The translations under genes and the position numbers were made by a program. From Panorpa germanica (taxonomy: Eukaryota > Arthropoda > Insecta > Mecoptera > Panorpidae): DNA of 64,000 nt. This document shows, piece by piece, positions 31,919 to 44,591 of the stretch; within the stretch, counting starts at the first letter, position 1; every line of letters starts with the position of its first letter. The stretch is from assembly GCA_963678705.1 (NCBI GenBank), contig OY783205.1, positions 8,122,001 through 8,186,000 of the forward strand, written 5' to 3'. Under the pieces are notes generated by a model. That model did not search any database, was not told the origin of the DNA, and saw only the letters and a program-made list of their open reading frames with translations.

Positions 31919-34906
31919 TGTAATACTTCAAATTAAACATAATTCAAATGAGAAAGAAAGTATTAGTGAACCTTATCCAAAAATCGGGCAACAATCTTCA
32001 AAAATATATTCGAAAATAAATCAAAAGGAAATCTTAATACTGAAATATTAAACGACAAAGATTCAGGACTTGTAGAAAATATCACTAATCTTTAAGAAAA
32101 CGATAAAATTCAAAACGAAACTTGTTTGAAATTAGTTGAAAATGAACAGTCTTTTGGTAAATTGAACTATAGTTCAGAGATTTCTTCACCGCATATTAGG
32201 AATCAATCAAATTCGTCAACAAATACGATTGAAATGGAAAATAATACTGATAAATCTTTAGAAATTGAAAGTAAAGAAATTACTAAAATACTAAACATAG
32301 AAAGAAAAATTGAATCTGCTAACAATGATCCTGGCGACAATATTTTGGAATGTAACGAAGTCTCAAATACTAAGACTCAATCAGAGTTGATTGTAGATGG
32401 AAATTTTTGTTCTGAAGAACAAGGAAAAGATGGAGAATATGCAATGCAAACTGATATCAATTAGACGAATGTCGACAGTTTTTCAGATATGCCTCCCTTA
32501 GTTCCAATTATAGAAAAAAATTAACTTACAAAAAGGAAGTGTCATCTTTTAAATATATCTCAATCAAATTTAGAAGATGATTCTTCTCCTTTAATTGTTC
32601 GTTTTCCATAATATGATGCAGTATTTAAAAGACAAGTTGATTAGAGTGGTAATACTCCGCCTGTAGTTGATCCAATTTCAACGATAAGTCATCCAATTTC
32701 AAACCAATTATTTGCGCAAGAACATGCAGTTTCCTCAGACTTTAACGTGGATATATTTGGAATGGATCCTTTTCAAAAGCAAATAAATGATGGCAATATT
32801 AAAAGGCAAGTTATATCTACTGGTGGTAATTTTTATAAGTCCACTTCTCTTTCACTTGACAACACTGCTCACCTCAGTAGAACTTGGATAAATAGTGACA
32901 TCTTTGCAAATAATTCAGAAAGTAGTAGTGCTTACCACAACGTTTTAATAGCGAATAATAAACCTGTTGTCAATGCCATTTCTTATGAGAAGCAAGGTAT
33001 TAGTGAGAATTCCTTGCAAAATAATGGCGCTGTCAATGTAAAATATCTTTAAGGCGTTCAAGTAATGCCAGTTGTTTATCGAGACAAAAATTCTCGACTA
33101 CAAATGTCAGCTGGGTTGTTCCTAGAATCAACGTATTTTCTTTGTATAGATATAGGAGCCGAACAGATCTCGTCTACTCGATGGGCCACAAATATTTTTA
33201 GAACTTCTTGGTGCAGTTTTTTTAACAAAATTGCTTCTACATGTACATAACATTCTAATGCCAAAATTGAATAATATTCAAGTATACGCCTTTACTGATT
33301 CTTCCGTTGTGTTGTCATGGCTGAAGGTCCCACCACATAAGCTTTGTTAAACAACATAATACCGAACTAACATTGCCTGAGCTTAAACAAGTAAAAATCA
33401 GTTCAAATCTGTGTACGGACAAACTTGTGTCAAATGTATTCTTAACACTACTGGAAAACCAGTCAAATTATTGTAAATTACTTCGTATTGTAGCTTACGC
33501 TTAAGCGTTTTAGGTCACTAATAATGCCAGGTCATGATGTTAACGTCGCCTTTGGTCCACCAACGTTCACAGAATTACTTGCCACAGAGATATTTATTAT
33601 TCGCTTAGCACATCAGGATCATGTTAGTGATGATATTAGAAATATCAAGCTCGGTCGTCAATTCCACACCACATTAATCTCTCTATTTTCATGTCTCGAT
33701 CACAATGGGCTATTAGTTGTCGGCGGACGTCTCGAATATTCAGAGTTAACCTTTGCAGCAAAACACCCATATCTATTGCCAAAGCATAACCATTTAACGA
33801 ACTTACTAATATTACATTACCATAAACTATATTTACATGTAGGGCTCAATACGTTACATTATCTTTTACGATCTAAATTCTGGATAATATCCGCCAGAAG
33901 TAAAATTCGACAAGTCTTACGACTATGCACTATTTGCACAAAATTACGAGCAACTACATCTACTCCTGTCATGGGTGACTTACCAGCTGCTAGAGTCACA
34001 TACCATCGACCATTTTTACATGTTGGTATTGATTTTGCTATACCCTTTTCCATTAAAGCACCTCGCATCCGAAATGCTTATATATCAAAAGCATATTAGT
34101 GTCTTTTTATATGTATGTCCACAAAAGCTGTTCACCTCGAAGTTACTTCTGGAATCTCTACTGACTCATTTCTCGCATCATTCGATCGGTTTACATCACG
34201 ACGAGGCTTATGCTCTGATATTTATACTGATTGCGGCAGTTTTTATTGGTGCAAACCGATATCTAAAATAAGTCAAAACATGTGTGCAAATTAAGTCTTC
34301 ATTAGAGGGGTTAAATGGCATTTTAACCCTCCTCACAGTCCAAATTTAGGTGGACTCTAGGAAAGTGGAGTTAAAAGTGCCAAATATCATCTCCAACAAA
34401 TAAGTGGTACACGACCACTTACATTTGAAGAACTCACAACAATTTTTGCCAGAATAAAAGCAATTATGAACAGTCGCCTTTCAGTACATTTGCCTGCATC
34501 ACCAGATGATCCACATCCCTTATCTCCTAGTCACTTTCTTATTGGTTCGTCATTATGTCTTCCTCCTAAAGAAATTCTGTTAAATAGAAACCCAAATCAT
34601 TTACAGCGTTGGGAATTAATCAAACAAATTAGACAGGATTTTGCAAATAGATGGATCCGAGAATATCTCAATACTTGACACCAACGACACAAATGGCAAA
34701 TTGTCTCGGACAATTTAAAATTGGATGACCTTGTAAGGATAAAGGATAATAATATTTTACTATTCGAATGGTCATTGGCACGTGTCCCGGAAACTCATCC
34801 AGGTCCTGACGGTCATGTTCGTGTTGTTACATTAAAAACCGCTCATGGCATTTATAAACGACCAGTATCGAAGCTAATCAAATTAAATTTTGAAATTCTT
34901 GCATGA
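31919..34906 (+). pseudogene. Array unit U10 (2988 bp)
   Basis: The tail is broken by TAA near 32090, TAG at 32462-32464, further stops near 32521, 32611 and 32643, and TAA at 33050-33052. Open pieces are 32126-32464 and 32747-33052. The minus strand reads through the inverted RNase H piece at 33264-33076. Linker, H2C2 and integrase start are open 33524-34099 (191 codons). GGLxES keeps TAG near 34358. DUF5641 is split by TGA near 34676. Confidence 0.85.
33076..33195 (-). pseudogene. Inverted RNase H segment (example copy)
   Basis: On the minus strand this reads FVAHRVDEICSAPISIQRKY and then VDSRNNPADICSREFLSR, the BEL/Pao stretch that normally follows FTDSxVVLSWLK...PPHK on the same strand. 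In this array the FTDSSVVLSWLK part lies downstream on the plus strand (about 33290-33345). The segment is therefore inverted and sits before, not after, its neighbour. The same arrangement occurs in every unit that keeps this region. Confidence 0.8.
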
Positions 34907-37031
34907 TGTAATACTTCAAATTAAACATAATTCAAATGAGAAAAATGTATTAGTGAACCTTATCCAAAAATCGGGCAACAATCTTCAAAAATATATTCGA
35001 AAGCTCAAGGGAATACCACTCGAAAAGTTGGCAGTAATAAATCAAAAAGAAATCTTAATACTAAAATTTTAAACGACAAAGATTCAGGACTTGTATAAAA
35101 TGTAACTAATCTTCAAGAAAACGATGAAATTCAAAACGAAACTTGTTTGAAATTAGTTGAAAATGAACAGTCTTTTGGTAAATTGAACTATAGTTCAGAG
35201 ATTTCTTCACCGCATATTAGGAATCAATCAAATTCGTCAACAATTACGATTGAAATGGAAAATAATACTGATAAATCTTTAGGAAATGAAAGTAAAGAAA
35301 TTACTAAAATACTAAACATAGAAAGAAAAATTGAGTCTGCTAACAATGATCCTGGCGACAATATTTTGGAATGTAACGAAGTCTCAAATACTAAGACTCA
35401 ATCAGAGTTAATTGTAGATAGAAATTTTTGTTTTGAAGAACAAGGAAAAGATGGAGAATATGCAATGCAAACTGATATCAATTACACTAATGTCGACAGT
35501 TTTTTAGATATGTCTCCATTAGTTCCAATTGTAGAAAAAAAAACTTACAAAAAGGAAGTGTCATCTTTTAAATATATCTCAATCAAATTTAGAAGATGAT
35601 TCTTCTCCTTTAATTGTTCGTTTTCCAAAATATGATGCAGTATTTAAAAGACAAGTTGATTGGAGTGGTAATACTCCGCCTGTAGTTGATCCAATTTCAA
35701 CGATAAGTCATCCAATTTCAAACCAATTATTTCCGCAAGAACATGCAGTTTCCTCAGACTTTAACGTGGATATATTTGGAATGGATCCTTTTCAAAAGCA
35801 AATAAATGATGGCAATATTAAAAGGCAAGTTATATCTACTGGGGGTAATTTTTATAAGTCCACTTCTCTTTTACTTGACCACACTGCTTCCCTAAGTAGA
35901 ACTTGGAGAGGTAGTGACATCTTTGAAAATAATTTAGAAAGTAGTAGTGCTTACCACAACGTTTTATTAGCGAATAATAAACCTGTTGTCAATGCCATTT
36001 CTAATGAGAAGCAAGGTGTTAGTGAGAATTCCTTGCAAAATAATGGCGCTGTTATTGTAAAATATCTTGAAGGCGTTTAAGTGATGCAAGTTGTTTATCG
36101 AGACAAAAATTCTCGACTACAAATGTCATCTGGGTTGTTTCTTTAATCAACGTATTTTCATTGTATAGATATAGGAGCCGAACAGATCTCGTCTACTCGA
36201 TGGGCCACAAATATTTTTAGAACTTCTTGGTGCAGTTTTTTTAACAAAATTGCTTCTTCATGTACATAACATTCTAATGCCAAAATTGAATAATATTCAA
36301 ATATGCGCTTTTACTGATTCTTCCGTTGTGGCCTATGCTCTGATATTTATACTAATTGCGGCAGTTTTCATTGGTGCAAACCGATATTTAAAAGAAGTCA
36401 AAACATGTGTGCAAATTAAGTCTTCATTAGAAGGGTTAAATGGCATTTTAACCCTCCTCACAGTCCAAATTTTGGTGGGCTCTAGGAAAGTGGAGTTAAA
36501 AGTGCCAAATATCATCTCCAACAAATAATTGGTACACGCCCACTTACATTAGAAGAACTCACAACAATTTTTGCCAGAATAGAAGCAATTATGAACAGTC
36601 GCCTTTTAGTACATTTGCCTGCATCACCAGATGATCCACATCCCTTATCTCCTAGTCACTTTCTTATTGGTTCGTCATTATGTCTTCCTCCTGAGAAAAT
36701 TCTGTTAAATAGAAACCCAAATCATTTACAGCGTTGGGAATTAATCAAACAAATTAGACAGGATTTTGCAAATAGATGGATCCGAGAATATCTCAATACT
36801 TTACACCAACGACACAAATGGCAATTCGTCTCTGACAATTTAAAATTGGATGACCTTGTATGGATAAAGGATAATAATATCTCACCATTCGAATGGCCAT
36901 TGGCACGTGTCCAGGAAACTTATCCAGGTCCTGACGGTCATGTTCGTGTTGTTACATTAAAAACCGCTCATGGCATTTATAAACGACCAGTATCGAAGCT
37001 AATCAAATTAAATTTTGAAATTCTTGCATAA
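34907..37031 (+). pseudogene. Array unit U11 (2125 bp)
   Basis: The tail has TAA near 35096 and a 1-bp loss in the A-run near 35540, with open pieces 35147-35599 and 35766-36080. A deletion at 36330/36331 joins the RNase H piece (TDSSVV) to the integrase core at the SDIYT region, removing linker, H2C2 and the first catalytic Asp. Integrase end and DUF5641 are open 36591-37031 (146 codons) with an intact pol end. Confidence 0.85.
36591..37031 (+). pseudogene. DUF5641 C-terminal domain, intact copy (146 codons)
   Basis: One of the cleanest copies of the pol C-terminus: NSRLLVHLPASPDDPHPLSP, HFLIGSSLCLPPEKILL, RWELIKQIRQDFANRWIREY, KWQFVSDNLKLDDLVWIKDN, ARVQETYPGPDGHVRVVTLK and KRPVSKLIKLNFEILA. 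This is the family's conserved tail, thought to act in DNA binding or structure next to integrase. An almost identical copy lies at 39700-40140. Confidence 0.8.
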
Positions 37032-38015
37032 TGTATACTTCAAATTAAACATAATTCAAATGAGAAAGAAAGTATTAGTGAACTTTATCCAAAAATCGGG
37101 CAACAATCTTCAAAAATATATTCGAAAGCTCAAGGGAATACCACTCGAAAAGTTGGTAGTAATAAATTAAAAAGAAATCTTAATACTGAAATATTAAACG
37201 ACAAAGATTTAGGACTTGTAGAAAATGTAACTAATCTTCAAGAAAACGATAAAATTCAAAACGAAACTTGTTTAAAATTAGTTGAAAAGGAACAGTCTTT
37301 TGGTAAATTGAACTATAGTTCAGAGATTTCTTCACCGAATATTAGGAATCAATCAAATTCGTCAACAATTACGATTGAAATGGAAAATAATACTGATAAA
37401 TCTTTAGGAAATGAAAGTGAAAAAATTGTAGCTTACCTCCTCACAGTCCAAATTTTGGTGGACTCTAGGAAAGTGGAGTTCAAAGTGCCAATTATCATCT
37501 CCCAACGAGTAATTGGTACACGACCACTTACATTTGAAGAACTCACAACAATTTTTGCCAGAATAGAAGCAATTATGAACAGTCGCCTTTTAGTACATTT
37601 GCCTGCATCACCAGATGATCCACATCCCTTATCTCCTAGTCACTTTCTTATTGGTTCGTTATTATGTCTTCCTCCTAAAGAAATTCTGTTAAATAGAAAC
37701 CCAAATCATTTACAGCGTTGGGAATTAATCAAACAAATTAGACAGGATTTTGCAAATAGATGGATCCGAGAATATCTCAATACTTGACACCAACGACACA
37801 AATGGCAAATTGTCTCGGACAATTTAAAATTGGATGACCTTGTAAGGATAAAGGATAATAATATTTTACTATTCGAATGGTCATTGGCACGTGTCCCGGA
37901 AACTCATCCAGGTCCTGACGGTCATGTTCGTGTTGTTACATTAAAAACCGCTCATGGCATTTATAAACGACCAGTATCGAAGCTAATCAAATTAAATTTT
38001 GAAATTCTTGCATGA
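37032..38015 (+). pseudogene. Array unit U12 (984 bp), smallest unit
   Basis: Two deletions leave only the tail start and the pol end. The first junction (about 37421, NESEKIVAY) joins the tail to the linker; ten bases later (37436/37437) the linker joins the integrase end (LLTVQILVDSRK). The fused frame 37308-37787 (159 codons) runs from the tail into DUF5641 and stops at TGA. This suggests serial deletion of a U15-like unit. Confidence 0.85.
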
Positions 38016-40140
38016 TGTAATACTTCAAATTAAACATAATTCAAATGAGAAAAATGTATTAGTGAACCTTATCCAAAAATCGGGCAACAATCTTCAAAAA
38101 TATATTCGAAAGCTCAAGGGAATACCACTCGAAAAATTGGTAGTAATAAATCAAAAAGAAATCTTAATACTAAAATTTTAAACGACAAAGATTCAGGACT
38201 TGTATAAAATGTAACTAATCTTCAAGAAAACGATGAAATTCAAAACGAAACTTGTTTGAAATTAGTTGAAAATGAACAGTCTTTTGGTAAATTGAACTAT
38301 AGTTCAGAGATTTCTTCACCGCATATTAGGAATCAATCAAATTCGTCAACAATTACGATTGAAATGGAAAATAATACTGATAAATCTTTAGGAAATGAAA
38401 GTAAAGAAATTACTAAAATACTAAACATAGAAAGAAAAATTGAGTCTGCTAACAATGATCCTGGCGACAATATTTTGGAATGTAACGAAGTCTCAAATAC
38501 TAAGACTCAATCAGAGTTAATTGTAGATAGAAATTTTTGTTTTGAAGAACAAGGAAAAGATGGAGAATATGCAATGCAAACTGATATCAATTACACTAAT
38601 GTCGACAGTTTTTCAGATATGTCTCCATTAGTTCCAATTGTAGAAAAAAAAACTTACAAAAAGGAAGTGTCATCTTTTAAATATATCTCAATCAAATTTA
38701 GAAGATGATTCTTCTCCTTTAATTGTTCATTTTCCAAAATATGATGCAGTATTTAAAAGACAAGTTGATTGGAGTGGTAATACTCCGCCTGTAGTTGATC
38801 CAATTTCAACGATAAGTCATCCAATTTCAAACCAATTATTTCCGCAAGAACATGCAGTTTCCTCAGACTTTAACGTGGATATATTTGGAATGGATCCTTT
38901 TCAAAAGCAAATAAATGATGGCAATATTAAAAGGCAAGTTATATCTACTGGGGGTAATTTTTATAAGTCCACTTCTCTTCCACTTGACCACACTGCTTCC
39001 CTAAGTAGAACTTGGAGAGGTAGTGACATCTTTGAAAATAATTTAGAAAGTAGTAGTGCTTACCACAACGTTTTATTAGCGAATAATAAACCTGTTGTCA
39101 ATGCCATTTCTAATGAGAAGCAAGGTGTTAGTGAGAATTCCTTGCAAAATAATGGCGCTGTTATTGTAAAATATCTTGAAGGCGTTTAAGTGATGCAAGT
39201 TGTTTATCGAGACAAAAATTCTCGACTACAAATGTCAGCTGGGTTGTTCCTTTAATCAACGTATTTTCATTGTATAGATATAGGAGCCGAACAGATCTCG
39301 TCTACTCGATGGGCCACAAATATTTTTAGAACTTCTTGGTGCAGTTTTTTTAACAAAATTGCTTCTTCATGTACATAACATTCTAATGCCAAAATTGAAT
39401 AATATTCAAATATGCGCCTTTACTGATTCTTCCGTTGTGGCCTATGCTCTGATATTTATACTAATTGCGGCAGTTTTCATTGGTGCAAACCGATATTTAA
39501 AAGAAGTCAAAATATGTGTGCAAATTAAGTCTTCATTAGAAGGGTTAAATGGCATTTTAACCCTCCTCACAGTCCAAATTTTGGTGGGCTCTAGGAAAGT
39601 GGAGTTAAAAGTGCCAAATATCATCTCCAACAAATAATTGGTACACGCCCACTTACATTTGAAGAACTCACAACAATTTTTGCCAGAATAGAAGCAATTA
39701 TGAACAGTCGCCTTTTAGTACATTTGCCTGCATCACCAGATGATCCACATCCCTTATCTCCTAGTCACTTTCTTATTGGTTCGTCATTATGTCTTCCTCC
39801 TGAGAAAATTCTGTTAAATAGAAACCCAAATCATTTACAGCGTTGGGAATTAATCAAACAAATTAGACAGGATTTTGCAAATAGATGGATCCGAGAATAT
39901 CTCAATACTTTACACCAACGACACAAATGGCAATTCGTCTCTGACAATTTAAAATTGGATGACCTTGTATGGATAAAGGATAATAATATCTCACCATTCG
40001 AATGGCCATTGGCACGTGTCCAGGAAACTCATCCAGGTCCTGACGGTCATGTTCGTGTTGTTACATTAAAAACCGCTCATGGCAATTATAAACGACCAGT
40101 ATCGAAGCTAATCAAATTAAATTTTGAAATTCTTGCATAA
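38016..40140 (+). pseudogene. Array unit U13 (2125 bp), near-copy of U11
   Basis: Matches U11 at an offset of 3109 bp, including the tail stop, the A-run loss, the GVSENSL to GVIV changes, the TTTAATCAACG stop near 39252 and the RNase H-to-integrase junction at 39439/39440. DUF5641 is open 39700-40140. Confidence 0.87.
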
Positions 40141-43046
40141 TGTATACTTCAAATTAAACATAATTCAAATGAGAAAGAAAGTATTAGTGAACCTTATCCA
40201 AAAATCGGGCAACAATCTTCAAAAATATATTCGAAAGCTCAAGGGAATACCACTCGAAAAATTGGTAGTAATAAATCAAAAAGAAATCTTAATACTGAAA
40301 TATTAAACGACAAAGATTCAGGACTTGTACAAAATGTAACTAATCTTTAAGAAAACGATGAAATTCAAAACAAAACTTGTTTAAAATTAGTTGAAAATGA
40401 ACAATCTTTTGGTAAATTGAACTATAGTTCAGAGATTTCTTCACCGCATATTAGGAATCAATCAAATTCGTCAACAATTACGATTGAAATGGAAAATAAT
40501 ACTGATAAATCTTTAGGAAATGAAAGTAAAGAAATTCCTAAAATACTAAACATAGAAAGAGAAATTGAATCTGCTAAGAATAATCCTGGCGACAATATTT
40601 TGGAATGTAACGAAGTCTCAAATACTAAGACTCAATCAGAGTTGATTGTAGATGGAAATTTTTGTTTTGAAGAACAAGGAAAAGATAGAGAATATGCAAT
40701 GCAAACTGATATCAATTACACGAATGTCGACAGTTTTTCAGATATGCCTCCATTAGTTCCAATTGTAGAAAGAAATAAACTTACAAAAAGAAAGTGTAAA
40801 GACAAGTTGATTGGAGTTATAATACTCCGCCTGTAGTTGATCCAATTTCAACGATAAGTCATCCAATTTCAAACCAATTATTTGCGCCAGAACATGCAGT
40901 TTCCTCAGACTTTAACATGGATGTATTTGGAATAGATCCTTTTCAAAAGCAAATAAATGATGGCAATATTAAGAGGCAAGTTATATCTACTAATGGTAAT
41001 TTTTATAAGTCCACTTCTCTTTCACTTGACAACACTGCTTCCCTAAGTAGAATTTGGATAAGTAGTGACATCTTTGCAAATAATTCAGAAAGTAGTAGTG
41101 CTTACCACTACGTTTTAATAGCGAATAATAAACCTGTTGTCAATGCCATTTCTTATGAGAGGCAAGGTGTTAGTGAGAATTCCTTGCAAAATAATGGCGC
41201 TGTCAATGTAAAATATCTTGAAGGCGTTCAAGTAATGCCAGTTGTTTATCGAGACAAAAATTCTCGACTACAAATGTCAGCTGGGTTGTTCCTAGAATCA
41301 ACGTATTTTCATTGTATAGATATAGAAGCCGAACAGATCTCGTCTACTCGATGGGCCACAAATATTTTTAGAACTTCTTGGTGCAGTTTTTTTAACAAAA
41401 TTGCTTCTTCATGTACATAACAGTCTAATGCCAAAATTGAATAATATTCAAGTATACGCCTTTACTAATTCTTCCGTTGTGTTGTCATGGCTAAAGGTCC
41501 CACCACATAAGCTTTGTTGGACAACATAATACCGAACTAACATTGCCTGAGCTTAAACAAGTAAAAATCAGTTCAAATCTGAGTACGGACAAACTTGTGT
41601 CAAATGTATTCTTAACTCTACTTGAAAACCAGTCAAATTATTGTAAATTACTTCGTATTGTAGCTTACAGTAAGCGTTTTAGGTCATTAATAATGCCAGG
41701 TCATGATGTTAACGTCGCCTTTGGTCCACCAACGTTTACAGAATTACTTGCCGAAGAGATATTTATTATTCGCTTAGCACAACAGGATCATTTTAGTGAT
41801 GATATTAGAAATATCAAGCTCGGTCGTCAATTCCGCACTATATTAATCTCTCTATCTCCATGTCTCGATTACAATGGGCTATTAGTTGTCGGCGGACGTC
41901 TCGAAAATTTAAAGTTGCCAAAGCATAACCATTTAACGAACTTACTAATATTACATTACCATAAACTATATTTACATTTGGGGCTCAATACGTTACATTA
42001 TCTTTTACGATCTAAATTCTGGATAATATCCGCCAGAAGTAAAATTCAACAAGTCTGACGACTATGCACTATGTGCACAAAATTACGAGCAACTACATCT
42101 ACTCCTGTCATGGGTGACTTACCAGCTGCTAGAGTCACATACCATCGACCATTTTTACATGTTGGTATTGATTTTGCTGGACCCTTTTCCATTAAAGAAC
42201 CTCGCATCCGAAATGCTCATATATCAAAAGCATATTTGTGTCTTTTTATATGTATGTCCACAAAAGCTGTTCACTTTGAAGTTAATTCTGGAATCTCTAC
42301 TGACTCATTTCTCGCATCATTCGATCGGTTTACATCACGACGAGGCCTATGCTCTGATATTTATACTGATTGCGGCAGTTTTCATTGGTGCAAACCGATA
42401 TTTAAAAGAAGTCAAAACATGTGTGCAAATTAGGTCTTCATTAGAGGGGTTAAATGGCATTTTAACCCTTCTCACAGTACAAATTTTGGTGGACTCTAGG
42501 AAAGTGGAATTAAAAGTGCCAAATATCATCTCCATCGAGTAATTGGTACACGACCACTTACATTTGAAGAACTCACAACAATTTTTGCCCGAATAGAAGC
42601 AATTATAAACAGTCGCCTTTTAGTACATTTGCCTGCATCACCAGATGATCCACATCCGTTATCCTCCTAGTCACTTTCTTACTGGTTCGTCATTATGTCT
42701 TCCTCCTGAGGAAATTCTGTTAAATAGAAACTTAAATCATTTGCAGCGTTGGGAATTAATCAAAAAAATTAGACAGGATTTTGCAAATAAATGGAACCGA
42801 GAATATCTCAATACTCTACACCAACGACACAAATGGCAAATTGTCTCTGACAATTTAAAATTGGATGACCTTGTATGGATAAAGGATAATAATATTTCAC
42901 CATTCGAATGGCCATTGGCACGTGTCCAGGAAACTCATCCAGGTCCTGACGGTCATGTTCGTGTTGTTACATTAAAAACCGCTCATGGCATTTATAAACG
43001 ACCAGTATCGAAGCTAATCAAATTAAATTTTGAAATTCTTGAATAA
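40141..43046 (+). pseudogene. Array unit U14 (2906 bp)
   Basis: The tail is open 40417-40836 with a deletion of roughly 85-90 bp near 40797 that removes the DDSSPLIVRF region, then 40917-41420 (167 codons). The linker and H2C2 are open 41543-42058, with about 39 bp lost near 41910 (RLENLKLPKHN). The integrase core is 42071-42433. TAG follows GGL near 42497. DUF5641 is 42645-43046. Confidence 0.85.
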
Positions 43047-44591
43047 TGTATACTTCAAATTAAACATAATTCAAATGGGAAAGAAAGTATTAGTGAACCT
43101 TATCCAAAAATCGGGCAACAATCTTCAAAAATATATTCAAAAGCTCAAGGGAATACCTTTTGAAAAGTAGGTAGTAATAAATCAAAAAGAAATCTTAATA
43201 CTGAAATATTAAACGACAAAGATTCAGGACTTGTAGAAAATGTAACTAATCTTTAAGAAAACGATGAAATTCAAATCGAAACTTTTTGTAAATTAGTTGA
43301 AAATGAACAGTCTTTTGGTAAATTGAACTATAGTTTAGAGATTTCTTCACCGCATATTAGGAATCAATCAAATTCTTCAACAATTACGATTGAAATGGAA
43401 AATAATACGGATAAATTCTTAGGAAATGAAAGTAAAAAAATTGTAGCTTACAGTAAGCGTTTTAGGTCATTAATAATGCCAGGTCATGATGTTAACGTCG
43501 CCTTTGGTCCACCAACGTTCACAGAATTACTTGCCGCAGAGATATTTATTATTCGCTTAGCACAACAGGATCATTTTAGTGATGATATTAGAAATATCAA
43601 GCTCGGTCGTCAATTCCGCACCATATTAATCTCTCTATCTCCATGTCTCGATCACAATAAGCTATTAGTTGTCGGCGGACGTCTCGAAAGTTCAGAGTTA
43701 ACCTCTGCAGCAAAACACCCATATCTATTGCCAAAGCATAACTAATTAACGAACTTACTAATATTACATTACCATAAACTATATTTACATGTGGTGCTCA
43801 ATACGTTACATTATCTTTTACGATCTAAATTCTAGATAATATCCGCCAGAAGTGAAATTCGACAAGTCTTACGACTATGCACTATTTGCACAAAATTACG
43901 AGCAACTACATCTACTCCTGTCATGGGTGATTTACCAGCTGCTAGAGTCACATACCATCGACCATTTTTACATGTTGGTATTAATGTTGCTGGACCCTTT
44001 TTCATTAAAGAACTCCTCACAGTACAAATTTTGGTGGACTTGACGAAAGTGGTGTTAAAAGTGCTAATTATCATCTCCCAACGAGTAATTCTTACACGAC
44101 CACTTACATTTAAAGAACTCACAACAATTTTTGCCAGAATAGAAGCAATTATGAACAGTCGCCTTTTAGTACATTTGCCTGCATCACCAGATGATCCACA
44201 TCCCTTATCTCCTAGTCACTTTCTTATTGGTTCGTCATTATGTCTTCCTCCTGAGGAAATTCTGTTAAATAGAAACCCAAATCATTTACAGCGTTGAAAA
44301 TTAATTAAACAAATTAGACAGGATTTTGCAAATAGATGGATCCGAGAATATCTCAATACTTTACACCAACGACACAAATGGCAATCCGTCTCTGACAATT
44401 TAAAATTGGATGACCTTGTATGGATAAGGGATAATAATATTTCACCATTCGAATGGCCATTGGCACGTGTCCAGGAAACTCATCCAGGTCCTGACGGTCA
44501 TGTTCGTGTTGTTACATTAAAAACCGCTCATGGCAATTATAAACGACCAGTATCGAAGCTAATCAAATTAAATTTTGAAATTCTTGCATAA
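43047..44591 (+). pseudogene. Array unit U15 (1545 bp)
   Basis: A deletion at about 43434-43441 joins the tail (NESKK) to the linker (IVAYSKRF), giving an open fusion 43323-43745. A second deletion near 44011 joins SIKE to LLTVQ and removes the integrase core centre. Tryptophan to TAG near 43834 is shared with U21. This is the only copy where the TAG after GGL is absent: the bases near 44040 read CTTGAC. Confidence 0.85.
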
